Origin: Pedobacter jeongneungensis
Lineage (GTDB): Bacteria; Bacteroidota; Bacteroidia; Sphingobacteriales; Sphingobacteriaceae
Length of the DNA: 64,000 bases
Assembly (NCBI RefSeq): GCF_000633455.1
Contig: NZ_AYMG01000011.1
Span: 1-64,000, forward strand
Reading direction: 5' to 3'
Shown here: positions 52,161 through 60,276 of the stretch, piece after piece
How the letters are laid out: each line of letters starts with the position of its first letter
Position numbering within the stretch: position 1 is the first letter of the stretch
Made by a program: the position numbers and the translations under genes
The notes under the pieces: model-generated
Told to the model about the DNA's origin: nothing
Database searches by the model: none
The model's input: the letters and a program-made list of their open reading frames with translations, nothing else

Positions 52161-53603
52161 ATGAACGCAAAAGATAATTTCTTAAAAGTAAAACATCTTT
52201 ACAACCGGGCGGGCTTCGGTATTTCTTATACCGATTTACAGAAATTAAGCAAAAAAAACCTTGAAAAAGTGGTTGATAACATGCTTAAAGATTCCCAAAA
52301 AGACGATCCGATCAAATTAGTAAATGATTTTGAATCAAAACGGCAACTTCTGGTACAGGCTGGTTTATACGCTAAAAAAGACCTGACGGATGATGAAAAG
52401 AAAATGCGCCAGCAGATTGTACGCGAACAGAACGAAGTGAGCCGCGACCTCAATATCGCATTCATCAACCAAATGATCAATACCGACGCACCGTTAAGAG
52501 AGAAAATGACGCTTTTTTGGCACGGCCATTTTGCCTGCCGTAGCAACAATCCTTTTTTTGCACAACAACTAAACAATATCCAACGCGATAATGCCTTAGG
52601 CAGCTTTAAAACCTTATTGGTTGAAGTTTCTAAGTCGCCGGCGATGTTACAATACCTCAACAACCAGCAAAACAGAAAAGGCAAACCAAACGAGAATTTC
52701 GCCCGCGAGCTCATGGAACTTTTCACTCTGGGCAGGGGAAATTATAGCGAGCAGGATATTAAAGAATCTGCACGTTCGTTTACCGGCTGGATGTATGATA
52801 AAGATGGTTCATTTATTTTCAGGGAAAACCTACATGATACGGGAACGAAGACTTTTTTCGGTAAAATCGGGAATTTTGAAGGCGAAAACATCATTGATAT
52901 TATTTTAGAAAAACCAGAAACCTCACAGTTTATCGCCAGGAAGGTATATAAATTCTTTGTGAACGATAATCCAAATGAGGATCACGTTAAAGAACTGGCG
53001 ACACATTTTTACAACTCGAAATACGATATCGCTTCGATGATGAAAAAGATGTTTACATCCGATTGGTTTTACAGCCCTGAAAATGTAGGCACCAAAATTA
53101 AATCTCCGGCGGAGTTTCTGGTAGGTTTAAGTCGCGAGTTTTATGTAACCTATAACAAACCACAGGTTTTAATTCAGCTACAAAGTAGTTTAGGGCAGTA
53201 TTTATTTAACCCGCCAAATGTAGCAGGCTGGCCTGGCGGACAAAGCTGGATCGACAGTTCGTCGTTAATGTTAAGGATGCGTATTCCATCGCTCGTTTTA
53301 AATGATGGAGAAATTGATTTTAGCGGGAAGGCCGATCCGGAAGATGAAGCCGTAATTGCATTGAGCAGGGTAGCAACCACCAATGCCAACGCCAATACAA
53401 AACCAAAATCATATGTTAACGCAAATGCCGATTGGCCTAAATTTTTAGGCACACTACCAAAAGGTTTAACACCATTGGCACTCACCGAGTTTTTATTACA
53501 GCCAAAATTAAACGATAAAATTACAGGTATGGTAAGCGATAATAAAGGATTGCGGAGCACTGCGGTAGAAATTACGAGCATGCCGGAGTATCAGTTGTGC
53601 TAG
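52161..53603 (+). CDS. DUF1800 protein
   Basis: The ATG at 52161 replaces a TTG at 52152. The 480-residue protein has the DUF1800 signatures LYNRAGFGISYTDL, MTLFWHGHFACR, NENFARELMELFTLGRGNYSE, DIKESARSFTGW and the late PPNVAGWPGGQSW. No signal peptide is evident. Genes for DUF1800 and DUF1501 proteins are nearly always paired in Bacteroidota and other phyla, as here; their shared role is not established. Spacer to the DUF1501 gene is a heptad-repeat region. Confidence 0.9.
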   Translation: MNAKDNFLKVKHLYNRAGFGISYTDLQKLSKKNLEKVVDNMLKDSQKDDPIKLVNDFESKRQLLVQAGLYAKKDLTDDEKKMRQQIVREQNEVSRDLNIAFINQMINTDAPLREKMTLFWHGHFACRSNNPFFAQQLNNIQRDNALGSFKTLLVEVSKSPAMLQYLNNQQNRKGKPNENFARELMELFTLGRGNYSEQDIKESARSFTGWMYDKDGSFIFRENLHDTGTKTFFGKIGNFEGENIIDIILEKPETSQFIARKVYKFFVNDNPNEDHVKELATHFYNSKYDIASMMKKMFTSDWFYSPENVGTKIKSPAEFLVGLSREFYVTYNKPQVLIQLQSSLGQYLFNPPNVAGWPGGQSWIDSSSLMLRMRIPSLVLNDGEIDFSGKADPEDEAVIALSRVATTNANANTKPKSYVNANADWPKFLGTLPKGLTPLALTEFLLQPKLNDKITGMVSDNKGLRSTAVEITSMPEYQLC

Positions 53604-53773
53604 TCGGATATTGGTTGATTGTTTTATGGCTCATGGTTGATAGCCAAAAAGCTAAACATCCAGGCTATCAACTATAAAACTATTAACTATTGACCAAAAC
53701 ACCCAGGCCATCAACTATAAAACTATGAATCATCAACCAATGAACCACTAAAAAAACATTAACTATTAACAAG
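53604..53773. repeat. Heptad-repeat spacer between DUF1800 and DUF1501 genes
   Basis: Composed largely of 7-mers such as CTATCAA, CTATAAA, ACTATTA, ACTATTG and, later, CCATCAA, CTATAAA, ACTATGA, ATCATCA, ACCAATG. The block at 53661-53703 recurs in part at 53704 on, a 43-base period. The left end (GGTTGAT, TGTTTTA, TGGCTCA, TGGTTGA) is complementary to the right end (TCAACCA). It is the third spacer of this architecture in the window. Confidence 0.75.
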
Positions 53774-54973
53774 ATGAACAGAAGAAATTTTTTAAGAAAT
53801 ACAGGATTTGTGGCAGCAGGTTCGCTATTTGTTCCGGCTTTTATGAAACCGCTTGAGGCCATGGCGCTTGATGAGTTAAGTTTATATAAAAACCTGGTTG
53901 TGGTGCAGCTTTCTGGTGGAAATGATGGTTTAAATACGGTTATTCCTTTCGGAAACGACATTTATTACCAAAAAAGAAAAAGTATTGCCATTAAACCTGA
54001 AGAAGTGATTAAATTGAACGATATGCAGGGTTTAAACCCAAATATGGCTGCGCTGCAAGAAATACATGATCAGGGCTGGATGACCATTATTAATGATGTG
54101 GGCTATCCCAATCCCGATCGTTCGCATTTCCGCTCCATGGATATCTGGCAAACCGGTAGTGATAGCAATCAGTTTTTATCTACAGGATGGATTGGCCGTT
54201 ATTTAGATAGCAATTGCCAAACCTGCAAATTCCCTTATACCGCGATTGAAGTAGACGATTCGCTTTCTCTGGCCATGAAAGGACAGACCAAAAAAGGTAT
54301 TGCTTTAAAAGACCCCGCAGCGTTGTTCCGCAATACAAACGATCCGTTTTTTAAGGCTATGCTACAAAATGATAGAGAGCATTTAGATGAAGATAATTTA
54401 GGTTATCTGTACAAAACCATGATCGAAACTTCTTCTTCTGCCAATTATATCCAGAATACGTCGAAAATTTATCAATCTAAATCGACTTACCCTAATTCGG
54501 GTTTTGCAAATCAGTTGAAAACGGTTTCTAAATTCATTTCTTCAGGATTAAAAACCAGGGTTTATTATGTTTCGTTAAGCGGTTTCGATACCCACGTAAA
54601 TCAGATTGGCCAACAAGGAAACCTACTTAAACAGTATAGCGAAGGCATGGCTGCTTTCTTGAAAGATTTAAAAACGAATAATAAACTGGATGACACCCTG
54701 GTAATTACCTTCTCCGAATTCGGCCGTAGGGTAGAACAAAATGCCAGTAACGGAACCGACCACGGAACGGCAAATAATATGTTTGTTTTCGGCGGAAAAT
54801 TAAAGAAACAGGGTATTTTCAATGCCGCACCAAACTTAAGTGATCTGGATACCGGAGATTTAAAATACCAATTGGATTTCAGGCAGGTTTATGGTACCAT
54901 TTTAGATAAATGGCTGGATGTAAACAATGCTGATATCCTGAATAAGAAATTTAATACGCTGGATTTTATATAG
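53774..54973 (+). CDS. DUF1501 secreted protein, twin-arginine-like signal
   Basis: A 399-residue protein with an N-terminal NRRNFLRNTGFVAAGSL resembling a twin-arginine export signal. DUF1501 is related to the sulfatase/alkaline phosphatase fold: VVVQLSGGNDGLNTVIP near the start, FDTHVNQIGQQGNLLKQYS and VITFSEFGRRVEQNASNGTDHG at about 310-335. It is the usual partner of DUF1800, which precedes it. Function unknown; export to the periplasm is likely. Confidence 0.9.
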   Translation: MNRRNFLRNTGFVAAGSLFVPAFMKPLEAMALDELSLYKNLVVVQLSGGNDGLNTVIPFGNDIYYQKRKSIAIKPEEVIKLNDMQGLNPNMAALQEIHDQGWMTIINDVGYPNPDRSHFRSMDIWQTGSDSNQFLSTGWIGRYLDSNCQTCKFPYTAIEVDDSLSLAMKGQTKKGIALKDPAALFRNTNDPFFKAMLQNDREHLDEDNLGYLYKTMIETSSSANYIQNTSKIYQSKSTYPNSGFANQLKTVSKFISSGLKTRVYYVSLSGFDTHVNQIGQQGNLLKQYSEGMAAFLKDLKTNNKLDDTLVITFSEFGRRVEQNASNGTDHGTANNMFVFGGKLKKQGIFNAAPNLSDLDTGDLKYQLDFRQVYGTILDKWLDVNNADILNKKFNTLDFI

Positions 54974-55077
54974 GATCTGGCTAAGCTGAATTATTAATAT
55001 CATTGCCGTCCTGATGGCTAACTTATTGAATGAAAATAAATTACATTTTTTTTTACGAATCGCTGTCTGCGAGAGAT

Positions 55078-55146
55078 CGTCATTCCCAACTTGATTGGGA
55101 ATCGTAATGCAAGCGTTTTAAGATCCCCGCCTGCGCGGGAATGACG
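55078..55146. repeat. CGTCATTCCC dispersed repeat
   Basis: Starts CGTCATTCCCAACTTGATTG, ends GCCTGCGCGGGAATGACG, so the outer ends are inverted repeats (CGTCATTCCC/GGGAATGACG). Related copies lie at 57044-57128, 57354-57437 and 61078-61161. It lies between convergent genes. Confidence 0.85.
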
Positions 55147-55233
55147 GCCGTATAAAAGGAGTCTGTCAATGGTAGCCTGTTGAAAAACTTTTAAAAGCAT
55201 TTCGAAAAGCTCAACATGAAAGATTAAATTAGC

Positions 55234-56130
55234 TTATTTGTTTGTAAGCTCCAGCTCATCTAAAGTTCCTTTGGTGTCCTGAAGTTCTTTTAATTCGGCT
55301 TTCTTTTTCTTGATCTCGGCATCAACATCTTCAACACTGTATTTTGGCAAGGCTATGGTTTTGCCATTGGTAGTAATACTCGAAGCATAAACGTTAAGTT
55401 CAAGGCCGAAGTCGGCAAGCTTTGCATTGGTAACCGGATATTTAACATTTTTCCATTTTTCAGGGTTGTTTGTTTTTGCCTCCCTCAACATATCATTATC
55501 ATTCATCGAATCGCCCGGTTTTAAAGTATTGTTACCATCCCCGTCCCTCGACATGTGCGCAGAAATTACTTTTTTGGTCGATATTTCCCGAACTTCTACA
55601 TTAACATCAACACTACCAGTTAAGGGTTGCTTACCAGTGTAAACATATTCAATTTCAAGCTTGGGCACCTTTTCTCCAAAAAAGTCATCTTCTGTAATCG
55701 TCAGGTTGGTTACTTTAAAGATATCCAGTTTCTGTTTATTAACGACCAACTCCTTTTTCTGGATTTCGAGGGTATCAATTTCTCCTGATACTTTTGCGAT
55801 TTCTTTTTTGTTATGGGCCTGCAAAAGATCTTCGGCAAGGTTTACCACTGATGAGTAGCTTAAACCATCGATCATTTCAAACGAAATTTTATCGAAAGAT
55901 TTACCTTTGTATTTTTCGGGTTCGTTCCATTTTAAACGCATCGATTCCAGAGCAATAACCCTCAGGGCCTTTTCCAAATTTACCTGCTCTTCATTATTCA
56001 GTTTTTTTATAATTTTAGCTTTAGAAACTTCAAATTCCTTTTCCGATTTGGCCTGAAACTTTTCTCCGCAGCCGGACAATGCGATTGTAATAAATGTGCA
56101 GAGCACAATAGAGGTTAATAGTTTATTCAT
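55234..56130 (-). CDS. Putative lipoprotein with coiled-coil segments (DUF6694-like)
   Basis: A 298-residue protein with a lipoprotein signal ending at ALSGC (Cys at residue 21). Residues about 25-75 and the last about 35 (DAEIKKKKAELKELQDTK) are strongly charged and likely coiled coil. The middle (about 150-250) is beta-rich. It may belong to the DUF6694 group of Gram-negative lipoproteins, which I suggest only tentatively. It precedes another small secreted protein on the same strand. Confidence 0.7.
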   Translation of the reverse strand: MNKLLTSIVLCTFITIALSGCGEKFQAKSEKEFEVSKAKIIKKLNNEEQVNLEKALRVIALESMRLKWNEPEKYKGKSFDKISFEMIDGLSYSSVVNLAEDLLQAHNKKEIAKVSGEIDTLEIQKKELVVNKQKLDIFKVTNLTITEDDFFGEKVPKLEIEYVYTGKQPLTGSVDVNVEVREISTKKVISAHMSRDGDGNNTLKPGDSMNDNDMLREAKTNNPEKWKNVKYPVTNAKLADFGLELNVYASSITTNGKTIALPKYSVEDVDAEIKKKKAELKELQDTKGTLDELELTNK

Positions 56131-56193
56131 AGAAGGTTAATTTTAGATGAGATGAAACAATCGAGGTATAAACACCCCGATTGTTGTATAGTT

Positions 56194-56544
56194 TTATTTT
56201 CTTTTCATTACATAAACCGGCCTGCTTCCATCTTTATCAATCTGATCGGTATAAGTATTAAAAAGTTCATAGCCGTAATCCTTTAATTTATTGAGACAAT
56301 CCATTTGGGAGTTGAAAATCAAATCATTTCCATCATCATCTTTAACATTTAGATCTCTTACCCGTTTAATTTTTTGTCCGTAATCTATCCTGGCAATATA
56401 GGTATTGCCACCATCGTAAATCGGCTTAACTTCAATGTATTCTGCTTTGATGTCGCTTAATTTAAAGCCATTTACGTTTTGAGCTTTGGCATCAGACAGC
56501 CCAAAGCAAGCGGCGATTGCCGCTGCAAGAATTAATTTTTTCAT
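56194..56544 (-). CDS. Small secreted protein of unknown function
   Basis: A 116-residue protein with a signal peptide ending near AKAQN (residue about 21) and a beta-rich mature part (YIEVKPIYDGGNTYIARIDYGQ, then DGNDLIFNSQMDCLNKLKDYGYELFN). One cysteine remains in the mature part. It lies 63 bases upstream of the lipoprotein gene on the same strand. No family recognised. Confidence 0.72.
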   Translation of the reverse strand: MKKLILAAAIAACFGLSDAKAQNVNGFKLSDIKAEYIEVKPIYDGGNTYIARIDYGQKIKRVRDLNVKDDDGNDLIFNSQMDCLNKLKDYGYELFNTYTDQIDKDGSRPVYVMKRK

Positions 56545-56652
56545 GTTGTGTTTCTTTTGTGTGTAATTCTAAATTACGGAGAATCTATTAAGAATGCACA
56601 ATGTTATCTGTAACAAAAAGCAAATTCTTAAATCTTAACCTAAACAAACACA

Positions 56653-57021
56653 ATGAACTTTTTAGGCAATATCATCTGGATTATTTTTGGCGGCATCTTT
56701 ATTTTTTTCGAATACATCATCGGAGGTTTGATCCTTTGCCTAACCATTGTGGGTATTCCCTTTGGTATCCAATGTTTTAAATTTGCTATTGTTGGTCTCG
56801 CACCTTTTGGCGTTAAAATAACTGATACTTCATCAAACACAGGCTGCCTTTCTACCATCATGAACCTGATCTGGATTTTGTTCGGCGGTTTCTGGATTGC
56901 CTTAACCCATCTGTTTTTTGGGATCCTGCTTTGCATTACTATTGTTGGTATTCCATTCGGTCGCCAGCATTTTAAGTTGATGAATCTGGCATTTACGCCG
57001 TTCGGGAAATCGATTTCTTAA
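56653..57021 (+). CDS. YccF-domain inner-membrane protein
   Basis: A 122-residue protein built of two copies of the YccF motif: NIIWIIFGGIFIFFEYIIGG then LTIVGIPFGIQCFKFA, and NLIWILFGGFWIALTHLFFG then ITIVGIPFGRQHFKL. About four membrane segments are expected. Length and the internal repeat match the family, whose function is unknown. It stands alone, divergent from the small secreted protein. Confidence 0.88.
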   Translation: MNFLGNIIWIIFGGIFIFFEYIIGGLILCLTIVGIPFGIQCFKFAIVGLAPFGVKITDTSSNTGCLSTIMNLIWILFGGFWIALTHLFFGILLCITIVGIPFGRQHFKLMNLAFTPFGKSIS

Positions 57022-57043
57022 TCTGAATAAATCTATATAGTTC

Positions 57044-57128
57044 CATCATTCCCAACCCGATAGCTATCGGGTTGATTGGGAATCTTGAAGCGGTCTGCAT
57101 TAAGATTCCCGCCTGCGCGGGAATGACG
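57044..57128. repeat. CGTCATTCCC-type repeat with CCCGATAGCTATCGGG palindrome
   Basis: A member of the family at 55078-55146 that contains the perfect palindrome ACCCGATAGCTATCGGGT at 57055-57072, extended to 20 bases by flanking A/T. The same palindrome lies at 59347-59364 and 61134-61151. Confidence 0.82.
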
Positions 57129-57166
57129 ACTGCGTTAGTAGAAATGTTCTTCACTTGACTATCCGT

Positions 57167-57345
57167 ATTTTTTGGCTTACCAAAACAGAAGAAAGCCAAA
57201 AAATATTTTTATTGAAAAGCAGGTTTCTGTGTTTATCGGATCCGACAGTCCTGCCATCCGCTTTACCTCTCTGCGTTCGGTGCTCGCTCCTGTCAGGTTT
57301 ATTGAACTGTGGCCTGTTCCCATTAGCAAAAACTTTCGTACTATA
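57167..57345. other. Conserved-looking noncoding element with a 12-bp hairpin
   Basis: Begins with the perfect inverted repeat ATTTTTTGGCTT (57167-57178) / AAGCCAAAAAAT (57193-57204). This is followed by a G+C-richer block with CCGACAGTCCTGCCATCCGC, TTACCTCTCTGCGTTCGGTG and CTCGCTCCTGTCAGGTTTAT. Two overlapping plus-strand frames cross it, but neither has a start or codon use like its neighbours. From memory, translated fragments of this block (SDSPAIRFTSLRSVLAPVRF) are annotated as hypothetical proteins in several Bacteroidota, so it may be a dispersed RNA or DNA element. Confidence 0.5.
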
Positions 57346-57353
57346 TATCATAA

Positions 57354-57437
57354 CGTCATTTCCAACTTGATTGGAAATCGTAATGCTTTGGTAGGAGTTT
57401 TAAGTTGCATTAAAATTCCCGCCTACACGGGAATGAT
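57354..57437. repeat. CGTCATTTCC-type dispersed repeat
   Basis: Diverged member of the CGTCATTCCC family: CGTCATTTCCAACTTGATTG at its start and CGCCTACACGGGAATGATG at its end. It brackets the 57167-57345 element together with the copy at 57044-57128. Confidence 0.78.
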
Positions 57438-57451
57438 GCCCCTCAAAACTA

Positions 57452-58423
57452 TTAAATCAATCCTATTGACCTAGAATGCTCAATTGCTTCTTCACTCTTA
57501 TTAAATAAACAGGCCCTCACCCCTTTACCTTCTACTTTCTTAAGCAATTCTTTAGTTTCTGCCTCTTTTTCTGGTCGGATATTACGAATATAAACCGCTT
57601 CGATATTTTTGGGATATTTTTCTACTATAGAACTATAAATTTCAGGATCCTGTTGCGAATTATCTCCAAAAAAAACAAACTTCTGATTAGGAAAGGCATC
57701 CAGAATGCGCATTACCCTTAATAATTTTCCTTCGTGACCTGTTTTGCCCGTTTTAATGAGATCTTTCCATCTTTTCAAGGTATTTAAAAGAAAAGCACCG
57801 TCAGGCAATTTGTTAAACTTAAAAGTTTCAATCAAATAATCATATAGGTTCCACTCGCTGCTGCTTACATAAAAAAAAGGGTTTGGTTGTTGTACTGCTG
57901 TATGTGATAAAGCCAATTGCTGGTAATGACTCGCCGCACCCGGAAAGGTTTTGCGGGTATGCGGATTTTTAATAAAAAGCTCTCTCAATCTTCTCCCAAT
58001 CGTTGCCGAATGCGAAATCATTACAGTATCGTCCACATCAGAAATAAAGGCATATTGCGTAATGTGGGGCACATAAATTTTACCTTCTCCAATATTTAAA
58101 ACAGTTCCATTCTGATCAATTGCCTCTACTTTAACATCATGCCAGCCCGCCGGGATATCATGTTCGGCCTTCCATTCAAATTTAAAAAAACCATCGCCTT
58201 CGGTTTTGTTATAGATGGTCTGATCAAAAAACTGCAAACGAACCTCCACAAAAGCGTAAGGTTTTAAAATAAACAGCTTTAAAAGATGTACGATATTAAC
58301 AAAGATATTATTGCTGTAAACCTGCCGCGTATTGGCCTTACGCTTGAAAACATGCCCATAAACAACCAAATTATGTGCATGGCCATAACCATGGTATACT
58401 TTTACACTAACAGATTTATTCAT
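57452..58423 (-). CDS. App1-type phosphatidate phosphatase domain protein (DUF2183)
   Basis: The ATG at 58423 is chosen over one at 58504 that would run into the divergent kinase gene. The 323-residue protein has an N-terminal beta domain (about 1-115) and a C-terminal App1 catalytic domain of the HAD fold: SDVDDTVMISHSAT with Asp129 and Asp131, YVSSSEWNLYDYL, and KFVFFGDNSQQDPEIY. The yeast homologue dephosphorylates phosphatidate. It is divergent from a diacylglycerol-kinase-like gene with opposite chemistry. Confidence 0.85.
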   Translation of the reverse strand: MNKSVSVKVYHGYGHAHNLVVYGHVFKRKANTRQVYSNNIFVNIVHLLKLFILKPYAFVEVRLQFFDQTIYNKTEGDGFFKFEWKAEHDIPAGWHDVKVEAIDQNGTVLNIGEGKIYVPHITQYAFISDVDDTVMISHSATIGRRLRELFIKNPHTRKTFPGAASHYQQLALSHTAVQQPNPFFYVSSSEWNLYDYLIETFKFNKLPDGAFLLNTLKRWKDLIKTGKTGHEGKLLRVMRILDAFPNQKFVFFGDNSQQDPEIYSSIVEKYPKNIEAVYIRNIRPEKEAETKELLKKVEGKGVRACLFNKSEEAIEHSRSIGLI

Positions 58424-58481
58424 CGTTATTAAAACAGAGTTTATTAAAAGTTGTTTGTGAGGTAAACATAAGGCTACCAAA

Positions 58482-59366
58482 ATGAAATTACTGTTCATCA
58501 TCAATCCAGGCTCTGGCAGTCACGATTTAAACTTAAAGGAAGTAATTTCTGCACATTTCGAGGCAAAAAATACCGAAATCGATCTATTCGAACTGCCAAA
58601 AGACTGTTCTTTAGATAAAATAAAAGCAAAAATAAGCGGATCAAAAGCTGACCGTGTGGTGGCTGTTGGTGGCGACGGAACCTTAAAGCTGGTTGCCGAA
58701 TGTTTATTGAATACCGAAACCCCGATCGGGATTATTCCTGCAGGCTCAGCAAATGGGATGGCGAAAGAATTAGGTATATCAACCGATATTGAGGAGGCTT
58801 TGGCGCTTTTAGAAGAAGGCAGGCTTCAGAAAATACATGTGGTTAAACTGAATGATGAAATCTGCATCCATTTATCCGATCTGGGATTTAATGCCTATTT
58901 GGTAAAGAAATTCGACACCTTGCCCGAACGCGGCATGTGGGGCTATGCAAAAGCTACCTGGCATGCCTTATGGAACCATCGCCGGATGGAAGTGCAATTG
59001 AAACTTAAAGGCGAAACCATAACTTCTAAAGCAGCTATGGTGGCCATTGCCAATGCCACCATGTACGGCTCTGGATTAAAAATTAACCCTGATGGAAAAC
59101 TGGATGATGAGCTTTTTGAAGTAATCCTGGTAAAGGATTATTCTTACCTCGAAATATTAAAAATCTGGATCACCAAATTGCCTTTTAATCCTAAGAAAAT
59201 AGAAGTATTTCAAACGGCTGAGGTAAAAATTGTTTCTAAACATCAGGCGCATTTTCAGGTAGATGGAGAATACATTGGCAGGGTGAATAGCGTTGAAGCA
59301 AGCATTCTTCCTGCAGCCATTACTGTGGTTTTACCAGGTCAATCAGACCCGATAGCTATCGGGTAA
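58482..59366 (+). CDS. Diacylglycerol kinase-family lipid kinase (YegS/DgkB type)
   Basis: A 294-residue lipid kinase of the DAGK catalytic family. The nucleotide loop is NPGSGS near residue 8, and GGDGTLKLV lies near 66. PAGSANGMAKEL and NPDGKLDDELFEVILV are also conserved. It probably phosphorylates diacylglycerol or a sphingoid/ceramide lipid; sphingolipids are common in Sphingobacteriaceae, but the substrate is unproven. It is divergent from the App1-type phosphatase. Its last codons include the ACCCGATAGCTATCGGGT palindrome. Confidence 0.88.
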   Translation: MKLLFIINPGSGSHDLNLKEVISAHFEAKNTEIDLFELPKDCSLDKIKAKISGSKADRVVAVGGDGTLKLVAECLLNTETPIGIIPAGSANGMAKELGISTDIEEALALLEEGRLQKIHVVKLNDEICIHLSDLGFNAYLVKKFDTLPERGMWGYAKATWHALWNHRRMEVQLKLKGETITSKAAMVAIANATMYGSGLKINPDGKLDDELFEVILVKDYSYLEILKIWITKLPFNPKKIEVFQTAEVKIVSKHQAHFQVDGEYIGRVNSVEASILPAAITVVLPGQSDPIAIG

Positions 59367-59747
59367 CGCACGGTGAATTTTAATGGTGAAATACAACCTG
59401 AAAAATTCGGCGATGAAGCAGATGCGAAATAAAATATCAAACCAGCGATCGCCCAGGTTTAAAATTTCGGGTAAATAAGTGATAAAACCAATGGAGAATA
59501 CCCAAACCACCAAGCGGAATGGGAATTGGATATAATAGGTGATGAATCCAAATTTTTTAAATAGGATTAAACCTATCGCAGAAATAAAAAGGGACACAAA
59601 TAAGGGCAATAGTAAAATTACCTTTGCCTGCGATAGTACCTGATCTGGAATTTCATTTAAATGCGTTAAAATCTGCCAAAATTGTTTAGCCAATAATGCA
59701 ATGCTAATGATATCCAGTAAAGCAAAAGATCTAACCGTGTTCTTCAT
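59343..59747 (-). CDS. Small integral membrane protein of unknown function
   Basis: A 134-residue protein with about three to four hydrophobic helices (about 8-30, 42-62, 72-95, 105-125) and a basic C-terminal tail. No family is recognised. It overlaps the convergent lipid kinase gene by 24 bases, its C-terminal ALPDSYRV being encoded by the antisense of the kinase end. Confidence 0.7.
   Translation of the reverse strand: MKNTVRSFALLDIISIALLAKQFWQILTHLNEIPDQVLSQAKVILLLPLFVSLFISAIGLILFKKFGFITYYIQFPFRLVVWVFSIGFITYLPEILNLGDRWFDILFRICFIAEFFRLYFTIKIHRALPDSYRV
59347..59364. terminator. 18-bp palindrome overlapping both convergent gene ends
   Basis: ACCCGATAGCTATCGGGT is a perfect palindrome that lies inside the last codons of the lipid kinase gene (plus) and of the small membrane protein gene (minus). 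The same sequence occurs inside intergenic repeats at 57055-57072 and 61134-61151. It may act as a short hairpin signal for both strands; no T run follows, so termination is uncertain. Confidence 0.45.
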
Positions 59748-59829
59748 TGTTGGCTAAATTAATCAATTTCTTTATCTTCACTTAGCAAAAGCTGATCAAT
59801 TACTTTATTTCCGGAAAAATATCCATTCA

Positions 59830-60264
59830 ATGCTTAAATTAACGTTATTATTTGTCTTTTTATTAAGCACCTTTAGCGATAATCACATTGATCAAACGCG
59901 GGTGAATAACAATCCTTTGAATACGGATTGCGCAAAGAAAAAAGACCTCTTAACAGGTAAAATGATTTACACTACGTTTGATGAACCGGCAACAAACGAA
60001 GGTGGAAGGGCAAAGCTTTACAAAGCACTTTCTAATGTAAGATTGGATAGCATTCCCAATGGTGCATCAACCCGATTCACTGTATCTTTCTTAGTTGATG
60101 TGGATGGTCACATTTCAAGAGAGCGGGTAGTAAGGGATGAAGTTGGTAAAATAGGAGAACAGATGTTAAAGATTATAAAATCTTTTAAATGGGATCCGGC
60201 AATGTGTAATGGTAAAAAAGTGGCAACATTAACTACGCTATCTACACTGATGTGCTTGCAGTAA
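59830..60264 (+). CDS. Small exported TonB C-terminal-like protein
   Basis: A 144-residue protein with a short N-terminal hydrophobic stretch (LKLTLLFVFLLSTFS) that may be a signal peptide. The C-terminal about 90 residues follow the TonB C-terminal pattern (GGRAKLYKAL, STRFTVSFLVDVDGHISRERV, MLKIIKSFKWDPAMCNGKKV). It is convergent, with a 12-base gap, to a second TonB-domain gene. Function unknown. Confidence 0.72.
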   Translation: MLKLTLLFVFLLSTFSDNHIDQTRVNNNPLNTDCAKKKDLLTGKMIYTTFDEPATNEGGRAKLYKALSNVRLDSIPNGASTRFTVSFLVDVDGHISRERVVRDEVGKIGEQMLKIIKSFKWDPAMCNGKKVATLTTLSTLMCLQ

Positions 60265-60276
60265 AAGACCCGGCTG

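Noticed and set aside
57155..57474. Two overlapping plus-strand frames of 71 and 100 codons.
   Set aside because: They run through an inverted repeat and a CGTCATTTCC element. The block is reported as a noncoding element instead.
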